Part shown: positions 43,040 through 51,299 of the stretch, piece by piece
Position numbering within the stretch: the first letter of the stretch is position 1
Layout: each line of letters starts with the position of its first letter
DNA from: Pseudomonas akapageensis
GTDB taxonomy: Bacteria > Pseudomonadota > Gammaproteobacteria > Pseudomonadales > Pseudomonadaceae
DNA length: 63,123 bases
Assembly (NCBI RefSeq): GCF_011355085.1
Contig: NZ_VXCP01000056.1
Location: forward strand, 1 to 63,123
Direction: 5' to 3'
Translations under genes and position numbers: made by a program
The notes under the pieces: model-generated
Told to the model about the DNA's origin: nothing
Databases searched by the model: none
Seen by the model: the letters and a program-made list of their open reading frames with translations, nothing else

Positions 43040-43723
43040 TCAGTGACCCATCAGCCAGTGCTGGTGTGGCCCGGGCAGGGTCCAGAGGCCGAACAGCATC
43101 ACCAGCAGGCCGCCGGCGATGCGCACGCCACGCTGGCGCAGCAGGGCGCTGGTGCGTTCGGCGGCAAGCCCGGTGGCCAGCAGCACCGGCCAGGTACCCA
43201 GGCCGAAGGCGAGCATCAACGCGGCGCTGTCGACAGCATTGCCCTGGCTCGCAGCCCAGAGCAGGGTGCTGTAGACCAGGCCGCAGGGCAACCAGCCCCA
43301 AAGTGCGCCCAGCAACAATGCCCGGGGCAGGCTGGAGACGGGCAGCAGGCGGTTGGCGACCGGCTGGATATGCCGCCACAGGCCGCGCCCGAGGGTTTCA
43401 ATGCGGGTCAGGCCGCTCCACCAGCCCGCGAGATACAGACCCATGGCGATCAGCAACAGGGCGGCAATCACGCGCAGGATCATCGCTGCCGGACTGCTGG
43501 CCACGGCCCAGCCGGCCAGGCCGATCAGCAGGCCCGCGCAGGTGTAGCTGAGGATGCGGCCCAGGTTATAGGCCAGCAGCAGGTGAAAGCGTCGGCTGCG
43601 CTGTTCCTTGGGAATCGCCAGGGTCAGGGCGCCCATGAGTCCGCCGCACATGCCCAGGCAGTGACCGCCGCCGAGCAGGCCCAGGATAACCGCCGAAACC
43701 AACAGTGGCGCCAGTTCAAGCAC
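43040..43723 (-). CDS. TauE/SafE-like membrane protein of the cbb3 assembly operon (CcoH/SafE-type copper handling)
   Basis: The 227-residue membrane protein has about six helices and the motif LGLLGGGHCLGMCGGLMGAL at residues 13-32, whose cysteines and histidine could bind copper. It is the sulfite exporter TauE/SafE-type protein found in ccoGHIS clusters, thought to help copper supply to cbb3 oxidase. I chose GTG 43723 because it overlaps the ccoS end by eight bases and gives a membrane-embedded N terminus. Longer frames run antisense-like through ccoS in another frame. The transported species is unproven. Confidence 0.85.
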   Translation of the reverse strand: MLELAPLLVSAVILGLLGGGHCLGMCGGLMGALTLAIPKEQRSRRFHLLLAYNLGRILSYTCAGLLIGLAGWAVASSPAAMILRVIAALLLIAMGLYLAGWWSGLTRIETLGRGLWRHIQPVANRLLPVSSLPRALLLGALWGWLPCGLVYSTLLWAASQGNAVDSAALMLAFGLGTWPVLLATGLAAERTSALLRQRGVRIAGGLLVMLFGLWTLPGPHQHWLMGH

Positions 43724-43934
43724 GGGGCGGGGCCTCGTCCTGGTCATGGGGCGGGGTGTGGTTGGCTTCGTCCACGCCAGCCTGGTGCTTGGGGTCCTGG
43801 TCGTCGAACAGAATGCTGTGGGCGGGACCGTCGAGGTCGTCGTACTGGCCGCTGTCGACCGCCCAGAAGAAGATATACACGGCAATGGCGACAATCAGCA
43901 GCGCGGCCGGAATCATGACGTAAAGCGCGGGCAT
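43716..43934 (-). CDS. ccoS: cbb3 oxidase maturation protein CcoS
   Basis: The 72-residue protein has one membrane helix (about residues 4-24, MIPAALLIVAIAVYIFFWAV) followed by SGQYDDLDGPAHSILFDDQD, the conserved CcoS stretch. CcoS is needed for cofactor incorporation into cbb3 oxidase. I start at ATG 43934 (MPALYVMIP); the open frame reaches 13 codons further upstream. It lies between ccoI and the SafE-like gene, overlapping the latter. Confidence 0.94.
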   Translation of the reverse strand: MPALYVMIPAALLIVAIAVYIFFWAVDSGQYDDLDGPAHSILFDDQDPKHQAGVDEANHTPPHDQDEAPPRA

Positions 43935-43944
43935 GGGAACTCCG

Positions 43945-46398
43945 TTAGGCAGCAACCGGCGTCGGGCCGGCAACTGGCTGAGTGGTTGGCTGCAAGCCCT
44001 TCATGCGGGTCAGGCGCAGGGCGTTGAGGACCACGGTCAGCGAGCTGATGGACATGCCGACGGCGGCCCAGACCGGAGTGATCCAGCCCAGCGCTGCGAA
44101 CGGCAACATAAGGCCATTGTACAGCCCTGCCCAGAGAAGGTTCTCGATGATTACACGGCGGGTGCGGCGAGCCAGGGCAATGGCGTGCACCAGCGCATCG
44201 AGGCGGTTGGACAGCAGCACGGCATCGGCATTGGTCTTGGCAAGGTCGGTGGCCGAGCCCATGGCGATGCTGATATCGGCAGCGGCCAGCACGGGTACGT
44301 CGTTGACGCCGTCGCCGAGCATCAACACCTTGCGACCTTGTCGATGCAGGTTTTGCAAGACCTGCAGCTTGTCGTCCGGGCGCAAGCCGCCCTGGAACTG
44401 GTCGATGCCCAGCTCGGCAGCGACGCTGGCAACCATCGGCGAGCTGTCGCCGGACAGCAGCAGGGTGTTCCAGCCGCGAGCCTTGCAAGCGGCAAGCAGG
44501 GCGGGGGCATCGTCGCGCAGGCGATCGTCGAGCACGAACCAGGCCAGCGCACCCCGGGTGTCGCCCAGCAGCAGCCATTGCCCGGCCTCATCGGGTAGCG
44601 ACGGCACCGCGCAGCCACTCAATGCGCAGACGAAGGCTGGCTGGCCGATGCGCAGGCGCTCGCCACCGACCAGGCCCTCCAGGCCCAGCCCGGGAGCACT
44701 CGACACTTCTTCGGCAGCTTCGCTGGCACGGCCGAATGCACGGGCGATGGGGTGTTCGGAACGGTTTTCCAGGGCGGCGGCAAGCATCAGGCAACGGTCG
44801 GCATCGAGCGCCGCCAAGGGGCGTATGGCGCGCAAGGCCAGGCGGCCTTCGGTCAGCGTCCCGGTCTTGTCGAAAATCACTGTGTCGATCTGGTTCAGGC
44901 CTTCAAGGACATGCCCGCGGGTCAGCAGCAGGCCGAGTTTATGCAGGGTGCCGGTGGCGGCCGTCAGTGCGGTCGGGGTCGCCAGCGACAGTGCGCAGGG
45001 GCAGGTTGCAACCAGCATGGCCAGGACGATCCAGAAGGCGCGCGACGGCTCCAGTTGCCACCAGAGCAGGCCGATACCGGCTGCGGCGATCAACGAGATC
45101 AGCAGGAACCACTGCGCCGCACGGTCGGCGATCTCTGCCAGGCGGGGCTTTTCCGCCTGGGCCCGCTCCAGCAGGCGGACGATGGCCGATAGCCGCGTGT
45201 CCTGGCCCAGGGCCTGGACTTGCACGGTCAATGCGCCCTCGACATTGAGGGTCCCTGCGGTGACGGCATCGCCCGGACGGCGGGGTTGCGGCAGGTATTC
45301 GCCGGTGAGCAGCGATTCGTCGATGCTCGATTGCCCATCGAGAATTTTCCCGTCGGCAGGCAGGACCGCGCCAGGGTGGACCAGGACCCGATCACCCAGC
45401 TGCAACTCGCTCAGCAGAATGCGCTCGGCGTGTCCTTGGGCATCCAGGCGCAGGCAGGATGCCGGCAGCAGGTTGACCAATTGCGCGGTGGCGGCGGCGG
45501 TGCGCTCGCGGGCCCGGCGCTCCAGGTAGCGCCCGGTCAGCAGGAACAGGGCGAACATGCCGACAGCGTCGAAATACAGCTCGCCGCTGCCGGTGATGGC
45601 GGTCCAGATCCCGGCGATGTAGGCCCCGCCGATGGCCAGCGACACCGACACATCCATGGTCAGGTGGCGGGTGCGCAGGTCACGGGCGGCACCCCGGAAA
45701 AATGGCGCACAGCTGTAGAACACAATGGGCGTGGTCAGGAACAGCGCGACCCAGCGCAGGATGGTGTGCATCTCCGGGCTCAGGTCGATATTGAATTCGG
45801 GCCAGGTGGCCATGGTCGCCATCATGGCCTGGAACCACAGCAAACCGGCGACCCCGAGCTGGCGCAGGGCAGTACGGTTTTCGCTGGCCAGTTGCTCGGC
45901 GGCGCGATCGGCCTGGTACGGATGGGCGGCATAACCGATCTGGCGCAACTCGGCCAGGACCCGGCTCAATGGCAGCTGGCTGTCGGTCCATTGCACCTGC
46001 AGGCGGTGGTTGGACAGGTTCAGGCGTGCTTCGGCCACGGCCGGCAGGCTACGCAGGTGTTTCTCGATCAGCCAGCCACAGGCCGCGCAGCTGATGCCTT
46101 CGATCAGCAGGGTGGCTTCGGCCAGTTCGCCGGTGTGGCGCACGAAGGGCTTTTGCACGTCGGCGCGATCGTACAGGGCCAGCTCGTCGACCAGTTGCAC
46201 GGGCAAATTCTGCGGGTTGGCAGAGGCTTCACTGCGGTGCTGGTAATAGCTTTCCAGCTTGCCGGCGACAATAGCTTCGGCCACGGCCTGGCAACCCGGG
46301 CAGCAGAACTCGCGGGGTTCGCCCAGGACGGTGGCGGTGAAGCGGCTGCCGCTGGGGACGGGCAGGGCGCAGTGGTAGCAGGGGGTTGGGCTGGTCAT
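43945..46398 (-). CDS. ccoI: Copper-exporting P-type ATPase for cbb3 oxidase
   Basis: CcoI (CopA2-type) pumps copper to the periplasm for cbb3 assembly. The 817-residue protein has an N-terminal cysteine-rich metal-binding part (CYHC, CCPGC), a HMA domain with GISCAACGWLIEKHL near residue 90, membrane helices, the copper motif CPC in ATCPCALSLATP near 480, the phosphorylation site DKTGT near 520 and GDGVNDVP near 705. ATG 46398 is chosen over an upstream ATG seven codons earlier. It begins 137 bp after ccoH, with a repeat between. Confidence 0.95.
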   Translation of the reverse strand: MTSPTPCYHCALPVPSGSRFTATVLGEPREFCCPGCQAVAEAIVAGKLESYYQHRSEASANPQNLPVQLVDELALYDRADVQKPFVRHTGELAEATLLIEGISCAACGWLIEKHLRSLPAVAEARLNLSNHRLQVQWTDSQLPLSRVLAELRQIGYAAHPYQADRAAEQLASENRTALRQLGVAGLLWFQAMMATMATWPEFNIDLSPEMHTILRWVALFLTTPIVFYSCAPFFRGAARDLRTRHLTMDVSVSLAIGGAYIAGIWTAITGSGELYFDAVGMFALFLLTGRYLERRARERTAAATAQLVNLLPASCLRLDAQGHAERILLSELQLGDRVLVHPGAVLPADGKILDGQSSIDESLLTGEYLPQPRRPGDAVTAGTLNVEGALTVQVQALGQDTRLSAIVRLLERAQAEKPRLAEIADRAAQWFLLISLIAAAGIGLLWWQLEPSRAFWIVLAMLVATCPCALSLATPTALTAATGTLHKLGLLLTRGHVLEGLNQIDTVIFDKTGTLTEGRLALRAIRPLAALDADRCLMLAAALENRSEHPIARAFGRASEAAEEVSSAPGLGLEGLVGGERLRIGQPAFVCALSGCAVPSLPDEAGQWLLLGDTRGALAWFVLDDRLRDDAPALLAACKARGWNTLLLSGDSSPMVASVAAELGIDQFQGGLRPDDKLQVLQNLHRQGRKVLMLGDGVNDVPVLAAADISIAMGSATDLAKTNADAVLLSNRLDALVHAIALARRTRRVIIENLLWAGLYNGLMLPFAALGWITPVWAAVGMSISSLTVVLNALRLTRMKGLQPTTQPVAGPTPVAA

Positions 46399-46427
46399 GG
46401 TGTCTATTCGCAAGTTCACGCGAACCT

Positions 46428-46532
46428 TGTAGCCGCTGCCGCAGGCTGCGCTGAGGCCCGAAGGGGCTCTCGGCGGTCTTGAGATCTTGCGCCCGCTTTG
46501 CGGACGAGCGCAGCCTTCGGCAGCGGCTACAG
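46428..46532. repeat. Dispersed palindromic repeat, family C, copy 2
   Basis: Outer arms GTAGCCGCTGCCGCAGGC and GCCTTCGGCAGCGGCTAC (one mismatch) surround a variable centre. It sits between ccoH and ccoI inside the operon. Confidence 0.85.
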
Positions 46533-46535
46533 GTG

Positions 46536-47072
46536 CTATTGCTTCAGGTCTTCGGCACCCTGCAGCGGCTCATCACCCAGCAACAACGTCTTGTCATGCC
46601 CCACCTGTTCTTCCTCGAACATCCGCCAGATATGTTCATCCTGGCTACCGAGCAACTCGACAAAGCGCCGCCCTTCGATCTTGTCATTCATCTGGCCGAT
46701 ATAACGACCGGCTTCGCTTTCACTGCGAGTCAGGACAATCTTGCGGTCCTTCTCCGGCTGGGTCGGCGAGATCAGGTTCAGCTCCAGGGTCTGCGGCTGG
46801 CTGTCGCCGTTCAGGCGCAGGTCGACTTCGCCGGTCAGTTCATCCAGGTGCACGCTGGCGTGCAGTTTCAGGGTCTGGGCCAGCAATTCACGGTCCAGCG
46901 AGCGGTTGATGCCCTTGCCGGCCTCGTAGTAGTTGTCATTGACCAGGTTGTCCGGGTTGTTCACCGCGATGGTCACCATGGTCAGGCTCAGGGCCACGGA
47001 GGTGGCGAGTACCCCGATGATGATCCAGGGCCAGAGATGCTTGTACCAGGGGCTGGTGGCTGTAGCGGGCAT
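46536..47072 (-). CDS. ccoH: cbb3 oxidase assembly protein CcoH/FixH
   Basis: The 178-residue protein has a membrane helix (about residues 13-35, LWPWIIIGVLATSVALSLTM) followed by the FixH motif NPDNLVNDNYYEAGKGINRSL, and a periplasmic domain. FixH family members bind the cbb3 assembly intermediates. It follows ccoG by 11 bases in the same direction, so the two are cotranscribed. Confidence 0.94.
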   Translation of the reverse strand: MPATATSPWYKHLWPWIIIGVLATSVALSLTMVTIAVNNPDNLVNDNYYEAGKGINRSLDRELLAQTLKLHASVHLDELTGEVDLRLNGDSQPQTLELNLISPTQPEKDRKIVLTRSESEAGRYIGQMNDKIEGRRFVELLGSQDEHIWRMFEEEQVGHDKTLLLGDEPLQGAEDLKQ

Positions 47073-47083
47073 AAAAAGTTCTC

Positions 47084-48502
47084 TTATCGAATTTGCGGGC
47101 CGATGAACCGGCTCTTGGCTTCAACGCTGATGTCGCTGTTATCGGCATCCTTGAGGATGAAGCGCACCTCATTGGTACTCGATGGCAGCTTCTCGGGTGC
47201 CATCGACAGCTCGACCGGCTGGGTGTAGATCTCGCCGGCAGGCACACGGATCTCGCGTTTGCCCTGCAGTTTGAGGTCCGGCAGGCCAGCGGCTTCGAGC
47301 ACATAGGTGTGGTCGCGCTGATCCTTGTTCATGACCTTCAGGCTGTAGACGTTTTCGATCCGGCCCTCGGCGTTCTCGCGGTAGAGCACACGGTCCTTGC
47401 TGACATCGAAGCCCACCAGCGAGCGCATGAAGAATGCAGTGATCAACAGGGTGATCATCGCCAGCAAGACGACGGCATAGCCGATCAGGCGTGGGCGCAG
47501 TTTATGGGTTTTTTGCCCGGAAAGGTTGTGCTCGGTGGTGTAGCTGATAAGGCCGCGCGGATAGTCCATCTTGTCCATGATGCTGTCGCAGGCGTCGATA
47601 CAGGCGGCGCAGCCGATGCACTCGATCTGCAGGCCGTCGCGGATATCGATGCCGGTCGGGCACACCTGGACGCACATGGTGCAGTCGATGCAATCGCCCA
47701 GGCCCTGGGCCTTGTAGTCGATGCCTTTCTTGCGCGGGCCACGACCTTCGCCACGGCGCGGGTCGTAGGAAACGATCAGGGTATCCTTGTCGAACATCAC
47801 ACTCTGGAAGCGCGCATAGGGGCACATGTAGATGCACACCTGCTCACGCAGCCAGCCGGCGTTGCCATAGGTGGCCAGGGTGAAGAAACCGACCCAGAAG
47901 TAGGACCAGCCATCGGCTTGCCCGGTGAAAAAGTCGATGACCAGCTCACGAATCGGCGAGAAATAGCCGACGAAGGTCATGCCGGTGACGAAACCGATCA
48001 GCAGCCACAGCGTGTGTTTGCTGAGCTTGCGCAGGAACTTGTTGGCGCTCATGGGCGCCTTGTCGAGCTTGATGCGCTGGTTGCGGTCGCCTTCGGTGAC
48101 CTTCTCGCACCACATGAAGATCCAGGTCCAGACGCTTTGCGGGCAGGTATAGCCGCACCAGACGCGCCCGGCATAGACGGTGATGAAGAACAGGCCGAAG
48201 GCGCTGATGATCAACATGCCCGACAGCAGGATGAAATCCTGGGGCCAGAAGGTCGCGCCGAAGATGAAGAACTTGCGTTCCGGCAGGTTCCACCACACGG
48301 CCTGGTGGCCACCCCAGTTCAGCCAGACCGTGCCGAAGTACAGCAGGAACAGTACGCCACCGCCGGCCATGCGCAAGTTACGAAAGAGGCCGGTGAAGGC
48401 GCGGGTGTAGATTTTTTCCCGAGAGGCGTAGAGATCGACGCTGTTGTTATCTTTCTTGGCAGGCGGGGTAACGTCATGTACCGGAATCTGGTTGCTCATC
48501 AT
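47084..48502 (-). CDS. ccoG: cbb3 oxidase accessory iron-sulfur protein CcoG
   Basis: CcoG reduces Cu(II) to Cu(I) during cbb3 assembly. The 472-residue protein has five to six membrane helices, GYTCPQSVWTWIFMWCEK near residue 140, two ferredoxin-type motifs CIDCTMCVQVCP and CIGCAACIDACD (about 265-305), and a C-terminal immunoglobulin-like domain. It heads ccoG-ccoH-ccoI-ccoS. A weaker ANR box lies about 153 bp upstream. Two adjacent ATG codons start the frame; either could be used. Confidence 0.95.
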   Translation of the reverse strand: MMSNQIPVHDVTPPAKKDNNSVDLYASREKIYTRAFTGLFRNLRMAGGGVLFLLYFGTVWLNWGGHQAVWWNLPERKFFIFGATFWPQDFILLSGMLIISAFGLFFITVYAGRVWCGYTCPQSVWTWIFMWCEKVTEGDRNQRIKLDKAPMSANKFLRKLSKHTLWLLIGFVTGMTFVGYFSPIRELVIDFFTGQADGWSYFWVGFFTLATYGNAGWLREQVCIYMCPYARFQSVMFDKDTLIVSYDPRRGEGRGPRKKGIDYKAQGLGDCIDCTMCVQVCPTGIDIRDGLQIECIGCAACIDACDSIMDKMDYPRGLISYTTEHNLSGQKTHKLRPRLIGYAVVLLAMITLLITAFFMRSLVGFDVSKDRVLYRENAEGRIENVYSLKVMNKDQRDHTYVLEAAGLPDLKLQGKREIRVPAGEIYTQPVELSMAPEKLPSSTNEVRFILKDADNSDISVEAKSRFIGPQIR

Positions 48503-48654
48503 TGAGTCCCACGGCAGTGGAAAAGTGCCATAGCCAGTACGTGCCGGCTACAGTCAGAAGAGTATGGCTCTAGCGCGCATGATACGCCTGTAGTACAGGT
48601 GCGGGGGAGGGGTGCGACTTTTGGCCGCGTTGGGGAAAATCGATTGATGGTGTA

Positions 48655-48668
48655 ATGACTTGAATCAA
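48655..48668. promoter_or_regulatory. Candidate ANR box upstream of ccoG
   Basis: ATGACTTGAATCAA matches TTGAT-N4-ATCAA at eight of ten positions. It lies between ccoG and the toxin gene, 153 bp from ccoG. Confidence 0.55.
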
Positions 48669-48701
48669 TTGACTTGCGCATTGTGACGCGAAGGGCTGGA
48701 A

Positions 48702-49112
48702 TCATTGGCCCCATGGGTTCAGTAGTTCAGCTCCGGTGGCCTCGAAGTCTGCAACATTTCGGGTAACGATGGTCAACCCATGTACGAGTGCAGTCGCAGC
48801 AATCAATGCATCGCATTCGCTGCGCGGGTCAGGCACGTGCAATTGTGCGCAACGCCGGGCGACGACGCTGTCGATCGCCAGAATTCGACCGCTGAACGCA
48901 GGGAGCACATGATTCTGCAGCCATGTGCGCAAGCTTGCGCCTTGTGTGGGGTCGCGACGTTCAATGCGCAGCACACCGGTTTCCAGTTCCAGCAAGGTAA
49001 TGGCAGAAATGAACAGGCTGGAAGGCACCACGGTTTTTGCCCAGGCCACGACGTTCTTGTCGGCTTTGGACTTGCGTAGTTCAGAGACGACATTGGTGTC
49101 GAGCAGAAACAT
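48702..49112 (-). CDS. PIN-domain ribonuclease toxin, VapC/FitB type
   Basis: The 136-residue protein begins MFLLDTNVVSELRK, with the first PIN acidic residue at Asp5, and keeps the others in ITLLELETGVL (Glu near 42) and SECDALIAATAL (Asp near 98). It ends DFEATGAELLNPW, typical of FitB-like toxins. VapC enzymes cut RNA when freed from the antitoxin. The start overlaps the antitoxin stop by one base (TGATG), so the pair is translationally coupled. The target RNA is unknown. Confidence 0.93.
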   Translation of the reverse strand: MFLLDTNVVSELRKSKADKNVVAWAKTVVPSSLFISAITLLELETGVLRIERRDPTQGASLRTWLQNHVLPAFSGRILAIDSVVARRCAQLHVPDPRSECDALIAATALVHGLTIVTRNVADFEATGAELLNPWGQ

Positions 49113-49363
49113 CAGGACAGGTCCACGGGACGAGGCGTGATCGCAACGCGTTGCGGCTCGAACTCAATCTCTTCGGATTCCGGCATGACCAGGAGTTCGA
49201 CGATGCTGGGGCTCATGCAAGTCAATTTCTGATAGTCCTCCATGGACAACAACACATGTGCAGGCCGACCGCGATCGGTAATGAAGACAGGGCCTTGCCG
49301 TGCGGCTTTCTTGGCGCCGCTTGTGTCTTGATTGAATTCGCGGCTCGATACAGTAGTAATCAT
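49112..49363 (-). CDS. Antitoxin of the Phd/YefM type
   Basis: The 83-residue protein begins MITTVSSREFNQDTSGAKKAA and contains GPVFITDRGRPAHVLLSMEDY, the N-terminal DNA-binding fold of Phd/YefM antitoxins; the acidic C-terminal part would bind the toxin. ATG 49363 has GGAGG eight bases upstream and gives the standard start, whereas the frame opens seven codons earlier. It is the first gene of the toxin-antitoxin operon. Confidence 0.92.
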   Translation of the reverse strand: MITTVSSREFNQDTSGAKKAARQGPVFITDRGRPAHVLLSMEDYQKLTCMSPSIVELLVMPESEEIEFEPQRVAITPRPVDLS

Positions 49364-49386
49364 GAGGTAACCCTCCGAAAGCATAT

Positions 49387-49394
49387 GTAGCTAC
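49387..49394. promoter_or_regulatory. Palindrome in the antitoxin promoter
   Basis: GTAGCTAC lies 23 bp upstream of the antitoxin start, next to a second GTAGTAAC-like half. It is a plausible autoregulatory operator, but short. Confidence 0.3.
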
Positions 49395-49450
49395 GTTACT
49401 ACAATGCCGAAGGGTGGGCAACGGGTACGTAGAGGAGTATCGCTCATCCA

Positions 49451-49490
49451 AAACAAAACGGCCCCGCCAACATGCATTGGCGGGGCCGTT
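49451..49490. terminator. Strong terminator of ccoNOQP
   Basis: A perfect 14-bp stem AACGGCCCCGCCAA / TTGGCGGGGCCGTT with a 6-base loop, followed on the minus strand by TTTTGTTTT. It ends the ccoP transcript 21 bp after its stop. Confidence 0.93.
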
Positions 49491-49510
49491 CGTTGTTTCA
49501 GGCTGTTGCC

Positions 49511-50482
49511 TTATTCCGCAGCTTTCTCACCATGGGAGAGGCTGTAGACGTAGGCGGCCAGCAGGTGAACCTTGTCGTTGCCCTGCATTTGTTCCTGGGC
49601 AGGCATCTGGCCCTGGCGGCCGTAACGGATGGTCTGCTGCAGTTGAGCGAAGCTCGAACCGTAGATGAACGCCTGTGGGTGGGTCAGGTTAGGCGCGCCC
49701 ATGGCCGGGGTGCCTTTGCCTTCAGGGCCGTGGCAGGCCACGCAGTTGGCGGCGAAGATCTTCTGGCCGGCTGCCGGGTCGGCTTTGACGCCTTCTGGCA
49801 GTTTGCGACCGTCGAGGTTGGTCAGGACGAAGGCGGCCACATCGGCAACGCCTTGTTCGCCGATCACTTCGGCCCAGGCCGGCATCACGGCGTGACGACC
49901 GCCCATGATGGTGGTCTTGATGGTTTCCGGCTCGCCGCCCCAGCGCCAGTCGGCGTCGGTCAGGTTCGGGAAGCCATAGGCGCCCTTGGCGTCGGAACCG
50001 TGGCAAACCGAGCAGTTGGAGGCGAACAGGCGGCCACCCATCTTCAGGGCTTGTGGGTCCTTGGCGACTTGTTCGATCGGCATGGCGGCGAATTTGGCGA
50101 AGATCGGACCGAACTTGGCGTCCGAACGAGCCATTTCCTTTTCCCACTCGTGCACGCCAGTCCAGCCCGGCTTGCCATTGGCGAACTCGGTCTTCTTGTC
50201 GTTGTCCAGGTAGGTGTAGCCCGGCAGCAGGCCTTTCCAGTTACCCAGGCCCGGGTAGAGCACCAGGTAGCCGAGGGCGAAGATGATGGTGCCGACGAAC
50301 AGCATGAACCACCACTTTGGCAGTGGGTTGTCATATTCCTCGATGCCATCGAACGAGTGGCCGACTGTTTCATCAGTGGCTTCGGTGCGCTGGCCCTTGC
50401 GGGTGGACAGCAGCAGCCAGGTCAGGGCAAAAATGGTGCCCAGACTCAGGACGGTGACATACAGACTCCAGAAGGTAGTCAT
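49511..50482 (-). CDS. ccoP: cbb3 cytochrome oxidase subunit III (dihaem cytochrome c)
   Basis: The 323-residue subunit carries electrons to CcoO. It has two N-terminal hydrophobic segments (about residues 7-24 and 58-78) and two cytochrome c domains with CSVCH near 137 and CVACH near 222; distal methionine candidates follow. The FDGIEEYDNPLPKWW segment near residue 45 is a CcoP hallmark. Its start overlaps the ccoQ stop by four bases. Confidence 0.97.
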   Translation of the reverse strand: MTTFWSLYVTVLSLGTIFALTWLLLSTRKGQRTEATDETVGHSFDGIEEYDNPLPKWWFMLFVGTIIFALGYLVLYPGLGNWKGLLPGYTYLDNDKKTEFANGKPGWTGVHEWEKEMARSDAKFGPIFAKFAAMPIEQVAKDPQALKMGGRLFASNCSVCHGSDAKGAYGFPNLTDADWRWGGEPETIKTTIMGGRHAVMPAWAEVIGEQGVADVAAFVLTNLDGRKLPEGVKADPAAGQKIFAANCVACHGPEGKGTPAMGAPNLTHPQAFIYGSSFAQLQQTIRYGRQGQMPAQEQMQGNDKVHLLAAYVYSLSHGEKAAE

Positions 50483-50682
50483 TCGTTGTTACTCCTAGAA
50501 GCTCTCGCTTGCGATTGCGCTTGCTCGACGTGCTTGATGGCCTCGGGATCATCCGCGAAAGGCAGCAAGGTCGCTTCGTCAAACTCGGACTTGCGCCGTG
50601 AGCTGAATACCCACAGCGCCAGACCGATGAAGGCCACCATCACGACGACGGTGCCCAGGCCACGAATCATCCCGATATCCAT
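50479..50682 (-). CDS. ccoQ: cbb3 cytochrome oxidase subunit CcoQ
   Basis: The 67-residue protein has one membrane helix (residues 5-25, MIRGLGTVVVMVAFIGLALW) followed by SSRRKSEFDEATLLPFADDP, the standard CcoQ sequence. It stabilises the oxidase. I use ATG 50682; a GTG three codons earlier opens the frame. It overlaps ccoP by ATGA and starts five bases after ccoO. Confidence 0.94.
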   Translation of the reverse strand: MDIGMIRGLGTVVVMVAFIGLALWVFSSRRKSEFDEATLLPFADDPEAIKHVEQAQSQARASRSNNE

Positions 50683-50687
50683 CAATA

Positions 50688-51299
50688 TCACCGTTTGCTT
50701 TTGATGATGGTGCCAAGGCCCTGAAGGTAGGCAACCACGGCGTCCATTTCGGTCTTGCCCTTGACGGCATCACGTGCACCGGCGATGTCTTCGTCAGTGT
50801 AGGGAACGCCCAGGGAGCGCAGGACTTCCATCTTCTTCGCGGTTTCCTTGCCGTCGAGCTTGTTCTCGACCAGGAAGGGGTAAGCAGGCATCTTCGACTC
50901 GGGCACGACGTTGCGCGGGTTGTACAGGTGCGCGCGGTGCCAGTCATCGGAGTAACGTCCACCGACGCGGGCCAGGTCAGGACCGGTACGCTTGGAACCC
51001 CACAGGAACGGGTGGTCCCAGACGCTTTCACCGGCGACCGAGTAGTGGCCGTAGCGTTCGGTTTCAGCGCGGAACGGACGGATCATCTGCGAGTGGCAGC
51101 CGACACAGCCGTTGGCGATGTACACGTCACGGCCTTCCAGTTCCAGGGCCGAGCGAGGCTTCATGCCTTCGACCGGCTTGTTGGTGACGTCCTGGAAGAA
51201 CAGCGGGACGATCTGGGTCAGTCCGCCGACGGAGACGGCGATGACCATGAAGAAGGCCAGCAGGCCAATATTCTTCTCAACTGCTTCGTGCTTCATCAA
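50688..51299 (-). CDS. ccoO: cbb3 cytochrome oxidase subunit II (monohaem cytochrome c)
   Basis: The 203-residue subunit has an N-terminal helix (about residues 11-32, GLLAFFMVIAVSVGGLTQIV), PLFFQDV, the haem site CVGCHSQMIRP near residue 61 and ESKMPAYPFL. It takes electrons from CcoP to CcoN. The start overlaps the ccoN stop by four bases. Confidence 0.97.
   Translation of the reverse strand: MMKHEAVEKNIGLLAFFMVIAVSVGGLTQIVPLFFQDVTNKPVEGMKPRSALELEGRDVYIANGCVGCHSQMIRPFRAETERYGHYSVAGESVWDHPFLWGSKRTGPDLARVGGRYSDDWHRAHLYNPRNVVPESKMPAYPFLVENKLDGKETAKKMEVLRSLGVPYTDEDIAGARDAVKGKTEMDAVVAYLQGLGTIIKSKR

Noticed and set aside
43724..43894. N-terminal extension of the SafE-like protein
   Set aside because: It runs in another frame over ccoS and gives a Ser/Thr/Pro-rich sequence; GTG 43723 gives the expected membrane start.
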